Positions 1-7,998 of a stretch of 8,500 bases of DNA are shown piece by piece (positions within the stretch are counted from its first letter, which is position 1; each line of letters starts with the position of its first letter). Under the pieces are notes generated by a model that saw only the letters and a program-made list of their open reading frames with translations, was not told the origin of the DNA and did no database searches. This DNA is from Ignavibacteriales bacterium (GTDB lineage: Bacteria; Bacteroidota; Ignavibacteria; Ignavibacteriales; Melioribacteraceae), in assembly GCA_016929735.1 (NCBI GenBank), contig JAFGID010000197.1:1-8500 (forward strand), read 5' to 3'. The position numbers and the translations under genes were made by a program.

Positions 1-3000
1 CTGAGGCAACATTGAGAATTGAAATGCATGGTTTGAATAATTATACTTGTGTGTATGACCATAATGTTTCAATTTACATCAATGATGTCTTTGTAGATAA
101 TGTTCAATGGGATGGTCAAAATAAATATTTATTCCAAAAAATATTTCCAATATCACTTAGCGGTATAAATTTTAATTCGTCTGGAAATAAAATAAGAATT
201 GAAACTCTCGGTAATATATGTGCTGCGGGATTGAGCGATAACATTTTAGTCAACTGGTTCGAATTTGAATATTGGGCATATCTAAAAGCAAATAGCAATA
301 ATTTAATCTACAATTCTTATCCTTATGTATCGGGCAAGAAAGATTTTCAAATAAGAAATTGGAATAGCTCAACCATAAAAATATTTATACCTGAAAAAGA
401 AGTAATTATTACAAATGCAAATATTATTGGTAATCCTGAAGGTAATGTTTTATTTAAGGACACGCTCGTCGCAGATACCAGATACTATTGTGTCTCAAAT
501 GATTTTTATCTATTACCAGATTCAGTAGTTTTAGATATAAATTCAAATTTATCAAATACATCAAATGGTGCTGATTACATAATTATTACTCATAAGAATT
601 TTACCTTTGCAGCTCAGGAATTAGCAACATTTAGAAGTAATAATTTAGACGGATTTGAAAATGCACGTGTAAAGGTCATTGATGTCCAGGATATATACGA
701 TGAATTTTCGTATGGGCTCCTTAATCCTTATGCATTGAAAGATTTTATTAGTTATGCTTTTAATAATTGGACTTATCCTGCACCTTTTTATGTAGTTTTA
801 TTTGGTGATATGAGTTGGGATTATAAAAAACTATTACCAACAAGCAGACCTAATTTTATTCCTTCGATTCCATATCATTCATATCAATACGGACTTGCAG
901 CCTGTGATAACAATTTTGTAGCGGTTGCGGGAAATGATTTAATCCCTGATTTATCGATTGGTCGCCTTTCATGTGAAACAATTGAAGAAGCAAATATACT
1001 TGTTGAAAAAATAATAAATTATCCAACTGATTACTCGAAGGAATGGAAAGAAAATGTTATTTTAATTGGTGCTGGTCAGAATGCAGAAGATGAAGCAAGA
1101 TTCGGGTTTAACAATGACAACATAGCATTAGAAAATCTTTATCTAAAAAATAATGGTTACACTTCTACAAAAATATTTAGATACCCTAGCACAATAGAGC
1201 ATCAGCAATTTCAGGGGAGCGGTCCGGAAATAAGAAGTGCAATTAATAATGGAGGTGCATTAGTTAATTTCTACGGCCATGGTGGAGGACAACAATGGGA
1301 CCTTGTTTTTTTGAATGACGATATTCATCTATTGCAAAATGGAAATAAATTACCTGTTGTTACAAGTGTTACCTGCTACACCGCACATTTTGATAATCAA
1401 AATGTATTCGGGGAAATATTTAATAAAGTTCCAAATAAAGGATCTATTGGATTTTGGGGTAATACTGGATTGACTTTTTACAATTCTGCAGTATCTCTGA
1501 ACAAATTAGTTTATGATGAACTATGCAACAAAAATAATTATGTTATTGGAGCTGCGATTTTATCTGCAAAAATAAGATATGGAGCTACCTATTCAGGTAT
1601 TATTGCGACTGATCAGATGGTTTTGATGACATTTTTAGGTGACCCAGCATTAAGATGTGTCTTGCCTGATAAACCGGATTTTAATATTAAATCATCATTC
1701 ATTGCAACAGAACCAGAGAATCCAACAGTAGGAAGTAATGCAATTGTAAAAATTTTAATTCAGAATTTGGGAAGAATATTCCTAGGAAATGAAGTAAAAA
1801 TAAAATTGATTGCTATTGAATCTGATACAACTTATTCGGTCGGAGAAACACAATTATCTTCATTCGGGCAAAAAGATTCTGTCTATTTTAATTGGATACC
1901 AATAAATTCCGGACTGACAATACTTCGTGCTGAGATAAATTACGACCAAGCAATTGACGAAATTGATTTTTCTGATAATAGTGCTGAAAAAGATATATCA
2001 GTTTTTAATCTGGGTGAACCTGAAACTATTAAACCTTTGGATGGACATTTTACTTCAGGAGATGAAATTGATTTTCTGATATTAAAAAAAGAAGAATTAG
2101 AAAATTTGAAATATTATATTGAAATTGATACAACAATATTTTTCACACCACCAATATTTCGTGAAGAAATCTCAAGCCCAGCCGATTATTTTTCATATAG
2201 GTTAACTAAATCCCAAATAGAAAAGGGAAATTACTTTTGGCGTGTAAGGTCATTTGATGGCTTTGATTCAAGTGACTGGACTACTCCAAAAAGTTTTACT
2301 ATTAAAAATGTTTTAGGTAAAGGTTATTACGCAAGTGGAAAACATCTAGATTATTTTACGAAAAATAATTTCTATTATGATGATTCACTTAGAAGTCTTG
2401 TGCTGAACATCGGACTTTTACCGCCAAAACCGCAATCACGAAGACTGACTGATAGCATAGATGTTTCATTACCTCCTAATTTCGGAATGACAACAATCAC
2501 GAATAATGGCAGATTTATATACTATGCAAATATGAGCTATTTTAATTCAGGAGAACCATCTCCAATTTATAAACTTGGGACTGGTTACAATTCAATTAGA
2601 GGACAAGATTATGGAACAATCCCAAATTTTGAAGCTAACATTAAAAGTCAAATTTTTCATTTTGATGGTTACATTTATGTAGTTAATGGAAATCCCTATT
2701 ATCTCGTAAAAGTAAATCCCGAGACGGGCGATACTAACAACATTTTTATTCCGAGTGGAATGCTTAACAAATCGGGTGTAGTTAAGTCGGGTGATTTTTA
2801 TGTCAATTCTGACAATAAATATGTTTACAATATTGCATTATGGGATACCAATGGAAATGAACATTTTGTGATAAGAAAATTTGACCCGAATAATGGTTGG
2901 TTAAAAATCGGAGATGATATGATTACCTCAAGTTCAAGTTACATCAAGGGATTTGGTGGTTTCTTCATTTGTGATGATTATTTTTTTCCTTATGAATATT

Positions 3001-4457
3001 ATACTTCGGGTTTTATGAGAAGAATAAGAATATCTGATGGATTATTTGAGGAAGAATGGTTTACAGGTGAACCTTATCGGGGATATTTTTCCTGGTCGTA
3101 TGATAATTTGAATGATGTTGTTTATGCTTCCACGTTTAGGCATCTACCAAATCAAATCCATATATTTACCGGGCATTACAAAGAAGGCAAGGGAACTGTT
3201 ACAACTCCAAAGGTTGGTCCGTCTTCGCAGTGGAAAAATATTTATTATGAACTTAATCTAAGTGGTTATAAAGGAAATTACAATACAAAATTATTAGGAT
3301 TTAATAGGTATAATAAAAGTTGGCAGGAAATTAAAAGTAATTTGCAAAATGGCGATGATATTTCTGATTTAGATGCAAAAATATATGGTTATATAAAAAT
3401 TATTTCCGAATTTGAAGACAATACAGATATCTTTTCGCAACCAGCGAAAATAGAAAATTATCAAATTAATTTTGAATCAGTACCAGAATTAATTATGCCA
3501 TTTGGTTTAATGGATATTTCAAAGGATACAGTTTTACAAGGATTAAAAAATGAAATATCGTTTTCTGTTAAAAATATTGGTTTCATTGAGGCAGACAGCG
3601 CATTAGTTGAATATTTTATTAATAACTCTGATAAAGCTTTTTATTATGAATTTATTAATGTTCCGATTGATAGTTTAAGATTTGTCAGCTGTGAAATCAA
3701 TACTTCTGAATTGACCAAATTGAATGAGATTAAAATCAAAGTAACTTCCAAATACGAAGAATTATTTACAAATAACAATGTTGTTAAAAAATCTTTTTTT
3801 GTTAATACTGACGATGTTCCTCCAATTTGCAAAGTTACTTTCGACGGGGTAGAGATTTTGAATGGTGATTATGTCTCACCTTCACCAAAAATAATATTTT
3901 TACTTAAGGATAACAGTCCATTCCCTTTAGATAGTTCTCTTATTTCTATCTATCATAATTATAGAAAGCTATCATATAAGGAAGATAGTCTAAATTTTGA
4001 TTATACCGAATACCCCCGTGCAGAAGCAATAATTGAATGGCATCCGACATTTGAAGATGGTGATAATTATATTTCTCTTTATGCGACTGATGCTAGCAAA
4101 GATACTAACAATTCAGTACGGTATGATATTAATTTTATTGTTAGTTCGGATGATAAAATTCTTGATATTTATAATTATCCCAATCCATTCCAATCAGAAA
4201 CCTATTTTACATTTAACCTTACTGGCAAAGAATTACCAAATGATATAAATATAAAAATCTATACTATTGCTGGAAGATTAATTAGAGATATACATATCCC
4301 ATTCACTGAAATGAATTATGGATTCAACAAGATAAGATGGGATGGTACAGACCAAGATGGAGACGAAATTGCCAATGGTGTTTATTTTTACAAAACAACA
4401 GTAAAATATGATGACAAAACGGAAGCACAAATAAATAAACTTGCAAAAGTAAAATAA
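1..4457 (+). CDS. Large secreted family C25 (gingipain/PorU-like) cysteine peptidase with type IX secretion sorting domain, 5'-truncated by the window
   Basis: The reading frame is open from base 3 to a TAA at 4455-4457. The first possible start inside the window is a TTG at 12, but codons before it (E-A-T) continue the frame, so the true start and signal peptide lie upstream. Residues are counted from base 12. Residues 1-185 resemble the beta-rich region preceding C25 domains. Residues about 187-546 are the peptidase: it opens with ADYIIITH, contains DIYDEFSYG and FGDMSWDY, has the catalytic pair H423 (FYGHGGG) and C455 (SVTCYTAHF), and ends near FLGDPALR. The 32-residue His-Cys spacing matches gingipains (about 33). 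Next come a CARDB-like module (about 550-665), an FN3-like module (669-765, YFWRVRSFDG), a possible beta-propeller (about 835-1060), a second CARDB-like module (1157-1265) and an Ig-like module (1267-1380). The sorting domain (1384-1481, NYPNPF at 1388-1393) closes the protein. It is expected to be exported by T9SS to the cell surface or medium. It could be a sortase-like paralogue of PorU rather than a digestive enzyme; the sequence does not decide this. Confidence 0.88.
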   Translation, partial: EATLRIEMHGLNNYTCVYDHNVSIYINDVFVDNVQWDGQNKYLFQKIFPISLSGINFNSSGNKIRIETLGNICAAGLSDNILVNWFEFEYWAYLKANSNNLIYNSYPYVSGKKDFQIRNWNSSTIKIFIPEKEVIITNANIIGNPEGNVLFKDTLVADTRYYCVSNDFYLLPDSVVLDINSNLSNTSNGADYIIITHKNFTFAAQELATFRSNNLDGFENARVKVIDVQDIYDEFSYGLLNPYALKDFISYAFNNWTYPAPFYVVLFGDMSWDYKKLLPTSRPNFIPSIPYHSYQYGLAACDNNFVAVAGNDLIPDLSIGRLSCETIEEANILVEKIINYPTDYSKEWKENVILIGAGQNAEDEARFGFNNDNIALENLYLKNNGYTSTKIFRYPSTIEHQQFQGSGPEIRSAINNGGALVNFYGHGGGQQWDLVFLNDDIHLLQNGNKLPVVTSVTCYTAHFDNQNVFGEIFNKVPNKGSIGFWGNTGLTFYNSAVSLNKLVYDELCNKNNYVIGAAILSAKIRYGATYSGIIATDQMVLMTFLGDPALRCVLPDKPDFNIKSSFIATEPENPTVGSNAIVKILIQNLGRIFLGNEVKIKLIAIESDTTYSVGETQLSSFGQKDSVYFNWIPINSGLTILRAEINYDQAIDEIDFSDNSAEKDISVFNLGEPETIKPLDGHFTSGDEIDFLILKKEELENLKYYIEIDTTIFFTPPIFREEISSPADYFSYRLTKSQIEKGNYFWRVRSFDGFDSSDWTTPKSFTIKNVLGKGYYASGKHLDYFTKNNFYYDDSLRSLVLNIGLLPPKPQSRRLTDSIDVSLPPNFGMTTITNNGRFIYYANMSYFNSGEPSPIYKLGTGYNSIRGQDYGTIPNFEANIKSQIFHFDGYIYVVNGNPYYLVKVNPETGDTNNIFIPSGMLNKSGVVKSGDFYVNSDNKYVYNIALWDTNGNEHFVIRKFDPNNGWLKIGDDMITSSSSYIKGFGGFFICDDYFFPYEYYTSGFMRRIRISDGLFEEEWFTGEPYRGYFSWSYDNLNDVVYASTFRHLPNQIHIFTGHYKEGKGTVTTPKVGPSSQWKNIYYELNLSGYKGNYNTKLLGFNRYNKSWQEIKSNLQNGDDISDLDAKIYGYIKIISEFEDNTDIFSQPAKIENYQINFESVPELIMPFGLMDISKDTVLQGLKNEISFSVKNIGFIEADSALVEYFINNSDKAFYYEFINVPIDSLRFVSCEINTSELTKLNEIKIKVTSKYEELFTNNNVVKKSFFVNTDDVPPICKVTFDGVEILNGDYVSPSPKIIFLLKDNSPFPLDSSLISIYHNYRKLSYKEDSLNFDYTEYPRAEAIIEWHPTFEDGDNYISLYATDASKDTNNSVRYDINFIVSSDDKILDIYNYPNPFQSETYFTFNLTGKELPNDINIKIYTIAGRLIRDIHIPFTEMNYGFNKIRWDGTDQDGDEIANGVYFYKTTVKYDDKTEAQINKLAKVK

Positions 4458-4508
4458 TTTTTTATAGAGGATAAATCTTTATTTTCATCAGAATTGTTTA
4501 ATATATTA

Positions 4509-4547
4509 TAAATTGTAGTTAGACAATAATGCCTACCACACAATTTA
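4509..4547. repeat. 8-bp perfect inverted repeat, hairpin-capable, downstream of the peptidase gene
   Basis: The arm TAAATTGT at 4509-4516 is the exact reverse complement of ACAATTTA at 4540-4547. An alternative inner pairing puts GTAG (4515-4518) against CTAC (4533-4536) with a 5-base bulge and a 14-base loop. It lies 52 bases after the peptidase stop codon. No T-run follows, so it is a poor intrinsic terminator. It could stabilise the 3' end of the peptidase mRNA, or be chance in AT-rich sequence. Confidence 0.3.
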
Positions 4548-4585
4548 GCCTCAATAAAATTAAATCATGTTTTACGAGTAAAATG

Positions 4586-4598
4586 AAATTGACAATTT
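4586..4598. repeat. Short palindrome AAATTG-A-CAATTT
   Basis: Two 6-base arms are separated by a single A, so this is a dyad rather than a stable hairpin. It contains a perfect TTGACA hexamer at 4589-4594, but no good -10 hexamer lies 16-19 bases downstream. Dyads of this size can be regulator sites, yet no regulator family is recognised and chance occurrence is plausible at this base composition. Confidence 0.2.
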
Positions 4599-4621
4599 TG
4601 TAAAAAATTATTCGATAAAAT

Positions 4622-4650
4622 TTGCTTAAAACCTTTAATTTTAGTAAAAT
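4622..4650 (+). promoter_or_regulatory. Candidate sigma70-like promoter for the glmS operon
   Basis: TTGCTT at 4622-4627 (3 of 6 matches to TTGACA) is followed by an exact 17-base spacer and TAAAAT at 4645-4650 (5 of 6 matches to TATAAT). The -10 hexamer is the right arm of a perfect dyad, ATTTTA-G-TAAAAT (4638-4650). Transcription would begin near 4657, leaving a 5' leader of about 170 bases before the glmS ATG. In very AT-rich DNA such matches occur by chance. No clean Bacteroidota-type TAnnTTTG element was found; the nearest, AAAATTTG at 4617-4624, lacks the leading T. Confidence 0.3.
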
Positions 4651-4676
4651 ACGTATAAGAGAATAAAAATTTTATA

Positions 4677-4692
4677 TTTTATGCACATAAAA
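4677..4692. repeat. 7-bp-arm palindrome in the putative glmS leader
   Basis: TTTTATG at 4677-4683 and CATAAAA at 4686-4692 are exact reverse complements separated by CA. The 2-base centre is too small for a stable RNA loop without opening inner pairs, so a DNA dyad bound by a dimeric regulator is as likely as a hairpin. It lies just downstream of the candidate -10 element, where a repressor could act. No known operator consensus was recognised. Confidence 0.25.
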
Positions 4693-4826
4693 AAACCAAT
4701 TACTTTTTACATCCAAAAAACTAATCGTCTTCTCCTAAGACATTGTCCAGACCATTGATATTAATTTTATCGAACTTCCTTTTTTTCATTTAATTAATAA
4801 ATTTTAAACTAATTTATTTAGGTATT

Positions 4827-6659
4827 ATGTGCGGTATAGTAGGTTATATAGGTAACCGGAATGCTTGTCCATTTTTGACCGAAGGATTAAAACGATTAGA
4901 ATACAGAGGATATGATTCCGCTGGAATTGCTTTCCTTTCTGATAATGAACTGGAAATCATAAAAGATAAAGGAAAAATTTCTGAATTGGAATCAAATAAT
5001 TCTCTCAGTAATTTGAATTTTTCTGTAGGCATTGGACACACAAGGTGGGCAACTCATGGTGAACCAAATAAAATTAATGCCCATCCACATTTTAATCACA
5101 ATAAATCAATATGCATAGTTCATAATGGAATAATTGAAAATTATGAAGAGATAAAAATCAAATTGGAAAAAGATGGCTTCCGATTTATAAGTGAAACGGA
5201 TTCGGAAGTGCTCGTACACCTCATAGATTACTTTCTGAGTAGAGGTTACAGTTTATTCCAAGCGGTTAGATATTCTTTAAACGAAGTTAATGGTACTTAC
5301 GGATTAGCGGTTATCTCAAAAAAGGAACCCGATAAAATTATTGTTGCCCGAAAAGGTTCACCTTTAATTATTGGTATTGGAAAAAATGAAAATTTTATTG
5401 CATCTGATCTACAAGCTTTGATTTCTTATACTAACAAAGTTGTGTATCTTGCTGATGATGAAATAGCTGAAATAAGAAACGACTCCTTCTTTACGAGAAC
5501 AATTTCAGACGAATCAATTAAAAAGGAAATTGAAGATGTTGATTTAGAATTAGAGCAGATAAGTAAAGGCGGTTACGCTCATTTTATGCTGAAAGAGATT
5601 ATGGAGCAACCAAATTCAATTCAAAATTCAATTAGAGGCAGATTGCTTTTTGAGGAGGGGACTTCTAAACTTGGTGGAATTGAAAATTATGTTGATAGAA
5701 TATTAAATTCAAGACGAATAATCATTACTGCTTGTGGTTCATCATGGCACGTGGGATTAATTGCCGAATATATGCTCGAGCAATTTGCAGGAATTCCTGT
5801 TGAAGTTGATTATGCATCCGAATTTAGATATCGTAATCCAATAATTAGCAACGATGACACTGTGATTTTTATATCACAAAGTGGTGAGACAGCAGATAGC
5901 TTAGCTGCATTAAAGGAAGCGAAACGCAAGGGTGCTTTGATTGTAGGAATTTGTAATGTAGTTGGCAGTTCTATAGCAAGAGAAAGTATGACAGGAGTAT
6001 ATATTCACGCTGGACCTGAAATCGGTGTCGCTTCTACAAAAGCTTTTTCTTCGCAAGTAATGATTTTTGCATTATTATCTCTGCTTTTGGCTCGAAGATT
6101 GAATATGAGCAAACAAGATGGCTCGAACATTATTTTGGAAATAAATTCAATTTCTGAAAAAATAAAAAATATTTTAGATAACAATGAAATAATAAAAAAT
6201 ATTGCTGAAAAATTTAAAGATGTAAAAAATTTTCTATATCTCGGACGGGGGTATAACTTTCCCGTTGCTCTTGAGGGTGCCTTAAAGATGAAAGAAATAT
6301 CTTATATACATGCGGAGGGGTATCCTGCAGCAGAAATGAAACATGGGCCTATCGCATTAATAGATGAAAATATGCCAATAGTTGTTCTTGCTCCTAAAGA
6401 TTCTGTATATGAAAAAGTAGTGAGTAATATAAAAGAACTGAAAGCCCGAAAGGGTATTATCATCGGTATATTAAATGAGCAGGATAACGAATTAAGCAAT
6501 ATTGTTGATTATGTAATAAGAGTACCGGAAACAATTAGAATGCTTATGCCGATTTTGAATATTATACCTCTGCAATTGCTTGCCTATTATATTGCAGTAT
6601 CAAAGGGGTTGAATGTAGATCAACCAAGAAATTTAGCAAAAAGTGTAACAGTTGAATAA
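4827..6659 (+). CDS. glmS: Glutamine--fructose-6-phosphate aminotransferase (isomerizing), glucosamine-6-phosphate synthase
   Basis: This cytosolic enzyme converts fructose-6-P and glutamine to glucosamine-6-P and glutamate, the first step toward UDP-GlcNAc for peptidoglycan and lipopolysaccharide. At 610 residues it matches the family (E. coli has 609). The glutaminase domain starts MCGIVGY, where Cys2 becomes the N-terminal nucleophile after Met removal, which fixes the ATG. It also shows HTRWATHG (71-78), HNGIIENYE (99-107) and SETDSEV (122-128). The first SIS domain has TACGSSWH (301-308), SQSGET (350-355) and STKAFSSQ (403-410). The second has E490 in MKEISYIHAEG, H506 in MKHGP, and the C-terminal tail DQPRNLAKSVTVE with catalytic Lys605. 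All key residues are present, so it should be active. The ribosome binding site is poor (AGG at 4820-4822, only 4 bases from the ATG), as is common in Bacteroidota. It is the first gene of a three-gene operon. Confidence 0.98.
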   Translation: MCGIVGYIGNRNACPFLTEGLKRLEYRGYDSAGIAFLSDNELEIIKDKGKISELESNNSLSNLNFSVGIGHTRWATHGEPNKINAHPHFNHNKSICIVHNGIIENYEEIKIKLEKDGFRFISETDSEVLVHLIDYFLSRGYSLFQAVRYSLNEVNGTYGLAVISKKEPDKIIVARKGSPLIIGIGKNENFIASDLQALISYTNKVVYLADDEIAEIRNDSFFTRTISDESIKKEIEDVDLELEQISKGGYAHFMLKEIMEQPNSIQNSIRGRLLFEEGTSKLGGIENYVDRILNSRRIIITACGSSWHVGLIAEYMLEQFAGIPVEVDYASEFRYRNPIISNDDTVIFISQSGETADSLAALKEAKRKGALIVGICNVVGSSIARESMTGVYIHAGPEIGVASTKAFSSQVMIFALLSLLLARRLNMSKQDGSNIILEINSISEKIKNILDNNEIIKNIAEKFKDVKNFLYLGRGYNFPVALEGALKMKEISYIHAEGYPAAEMKHGPIALIDENMPIVVLAPKDSVYEKVVSNIKELKARKGIIIGILNEQDNELSNIVDYVIRVPETIRMLMPILNIIPLQLLAYYIAVSKGLNVDQPRNLAKSVTVE

Positions 6660-6665
6660 TAAAAC

Positions 6666-6672
6666 AAAGGAG
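6666..6672 (+). promoter_or_regulatory. Strong Shine-Dalgarno that sets the start of the NTPase gene
   Basis: AAAGGAG at 6666-6672 sits 6 bases before the ATG at 6679. An in-frame ATG at 6652 overlaps the glmS stop codon, has no such site, and would add a nine-residue lysine-rich tail that does not belong to the domain. The 6679 start is therefore preferred. Confidence 0.85.
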
Positions 6673-6678
6673 AAAAAA

Positions 6679-7998
6679 ATGAAAAAGAAAAATGTACTTA
6701 TTATGGGTGCTGCTGGACGTGATTTTCACAATTTCAACGTCTATTTTAGAAACAACGAAAATTATAATGTCGTTGCTTTTACTGCAACTCAAATTCCTAA
6801 TATTGATGGTAGATTATATCCACCCGTATTAGCAGGAAAACTTTATCCAAAAGGGATAAAGATCTATGAAGAATCTGAATTAGAAAATTTAATCAAAAAA
6901 TTAAAAGTTGATGAAGTGGTATTTTCTTATTCTGATGTTACTTTTAATTACGTTATGACTAAAGCCTCAATTGTAAATGCTGCTGGTATTTCTTTTAAAC
7001 TGTTAGGCGGAAAGGAAACAATGATTAAAAGTAGCAAACCGGTTGTTGCTGTATTAGCAGTTAGAACAGGTTGTGGTAAATCTCAAACTTCAAGAAAAAT
7101 TGTAAAATTGTTAAGGGATGCTGGGAAAAAAGTTGTCGCTATCAGACATCCAATGCCTTACGGTGATTTAGCAAAGCAGAAAGTCCAGAGATTTGCTACT
7201 CTTGCTGATCTTAAAAAACATAATTGTACTATTGAGGAAATTGAGGAATATGAGCCGCATATTGCACTTGGTGGTATTATTTATTCCGGTGTTGATTACG
7301 AGGCAATTGTTAGAGAAGCAGAAAAAGAAGCTGATGTAATTTTATGGGATGGTGGAAATAACGATATGTCTTTCTACGAACCCGATGTAACATTCACAGT
7401 TGTTGACCCACACAGACCAGGTCACGAATTATTCTACTATCCTGGTAATACAACTTTGAGAATGGCTGATGCCGTTGTAATTAATAAAATTGAATCTGCA
7501 AATGGTGATGATATTTTGAAGGTGTTAAATAATGTAAAAAATGTAAATCCTAAAGCAACGATAATTGAAGCTGCTTCTCCTATTACAGTTGATAAACCAC
7601 AAATTATTAAAGGTAAGAAAGTATTAGTAGTTGAAGATGGTCCGACGCTAACACATGGTGAAATGAAATACGGTGCAGGAACGATTGCAGCTCAAAAATT
7701 AGGTGCATCTGAGATTGTTGACCCAAGACCTTACACTGTAAAATCAATTACTGATACTTTTAAGAAGTATCCTAACATTGGTACTTTACTACCGGCAATG
7801 GGTTATGGTAAGGAGCAGATGAAAGATTTGGAAATTACAATAAATAAAACAAAATGTGATTCGGTCATAATAGGAACGCCAATTGATTTAGGTCGATTAT
7901 TAAAAATCAATAAACCGTCTACCCGCGTTATGTATGAATTGCAAGAAATAGGTGCTAATACCTTAGAATCAGTATTAAAAGATAAAGGAATTTTATGA
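6679..7998 (+). CDS. COG2403-type P-loop NTPase/predicted GTPase, cyclic 2,3-diphosphoglycerate synthetase-like
   Basis: The 439-residue protein starts MKKKNVLIMGAAGRDFHNF, a Rossmann-like N-terminal half (1-110) with a glycine-rich turn after the first strand. A P-loop domain follows: VRTGCGKSQ (128-136, Lys134) resembles the TGxGK loop of dethiobiotin-synthetase-like enzymes, but Val replaces the first Gly of the Walker A pattern. ILWDGGNND (221-229, Asp224) is a Walker-B-like strand. NKIE (269-272) resembles the guanine-specificity motif NKxD with Glu for Asp. Near the C-terminus, DGPTLTHGEMKYGAG (320-334) and GTPIDLGRLL (399-408) look like family signatures. Members are often annotated as cyclic 2,3-diphosphoglycerate synthetase after the methanogen enzyme, which cyclises 2,3-diphosphoglycerate with ATP. 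That activity is not established for this bacterial protein. It starts 19 bases after glmS and overlaps the carbamate kinase gene by ATGA. No signal peptide or membrane segment is seen. Confidence 0.8.
   Translation: MKKKNVLIMGAAGRDFHNFNVYFRNNENYNVVAFTATQIPNIDGRLYPPVLAGKLYPKGIKIYEESELENLIKKLKVDEVVFSYSDVTFNYVMTKASIVNAAGISFKLLGGKETMIKSSKPVVAVLAVRTGCGKSQTSRKIVKLLRDAGKKVVAIRHPMPYGDLAKQKVQRFATLADLKKHNCTIEEIEEYEPHIALGGIIYSGVDYEAIVREAEKEADVILWDGGNNDMSFYEPDVTFTVVDPHRPGHELFYYPGNTTLRMADAVVINKIESANGDDILKVLNNVKNVNPKATIIEAASPITVDKPQIIKGKKVLVVEDGPTLTHGEMKYGAGTIAAQKLGASEIVDPRPYTVKSITDTFKKYPNIGTLLPAMGYGKEQMKDLEITINKTKCDSVIIGTPIDLGRLLKINKPSTRVMYELQEIGANTLESVLKDKGIL
7984..7989 (+). promoter_or_regulatory. Shine-Dalgarno for arcC inside the end of the NTPase gene
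   Basis: AAAGGA at 7984-7989 lies 5 bases before the ATG at 7995. The site is embedded in the last codons of the upstream gene, and the start overlaps its TGA stop (ATGA at 7995-7998). This is the classic arrangement for translational coupling. Confidence 0.75.

Larger units (their letters stand above)
4458..4826. other. 369-base AT-rich intergenic region upstream of the glmS operon
   Basis: No convincing gene is present on either strand. The longest ATG-started frame on the plus strand (4529-4603) would give 24 residues and has no ribosome binding site. No GC-rich hairpin followed by a T-run is visible after the peptidase stop, so transcription termination there is unclear. The region holds short perfect inverted repeats (4509-4547, 4586-4598, 4638-4650, 4677-4692) and a plausible promoter at 4622-4650. 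I looked for the conserved core of the glmS ribozyme and saw nothing resembling it, which fits its known restriction mainly to Firmicutes. Confidence 0.7.

Noticed and set aside
12..14. TTG as the start of the peptidase gene
   Set aside because: The frame stays open to the left window edge, no ribosome binding site or signal peptide is visible, and the sequence begins in the middle of a beta-rich domain. The gene is cut by the window.
3644..3832. Minus-strand frame of 62 codons within the peptidase gene
   Set aside because: It lies wholly inside a confidently coding region on the other strand, with no ribosome binding site or recognisable motif. The other minus-strand frames at 116-298, 4844-5041, 6302-6499, 6562-6792 and 8109-8309 were rejected for the same reason.
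4033..4248. Plus-strand 71-codon frame overlapping the end of the peptidase gene
   Set aside because: It is a shifted-frame translation of the Ig-like and sorting-domain region. Its hydrophobic look comes from AT-rich codons, and there is no independent start signal.
4529..4603. 24-codon frame in the intergenic region
   Set aside because: It has no ribosome binding site, its composition is that of the surrounding AT-rich spacer, and it shows no recognisable features.
4589..4619. Promoter based on the perfect TTGACA hexamer at 4589-4594
   Set aside because: The best -10 candidates at 16-19 bases are poor: TTCGAT matches 3 of 6 at 16 bases, and GATAAA matches 4 of 6 at 19 bases but lacks the first and last T. 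The pair at 4622-4650 is better.
4458..4826. glmS ribozyme or other known riboswitch
   Set aside because: No segment resembles the conserved glmS ribozyme core, and the region is too AT-rich and loosely paired to support a known riboswitch by eye.
6652..6678. Upstream ATG that would extend the NTPase by nine residues
   Set aside because: It overlaps the glmS stop, has no ribosome binding site, and the AAAGGAG at 6666-6672 points to the ATG at 6679. The extra residues are a lysine-rich readthrough of that binding site.
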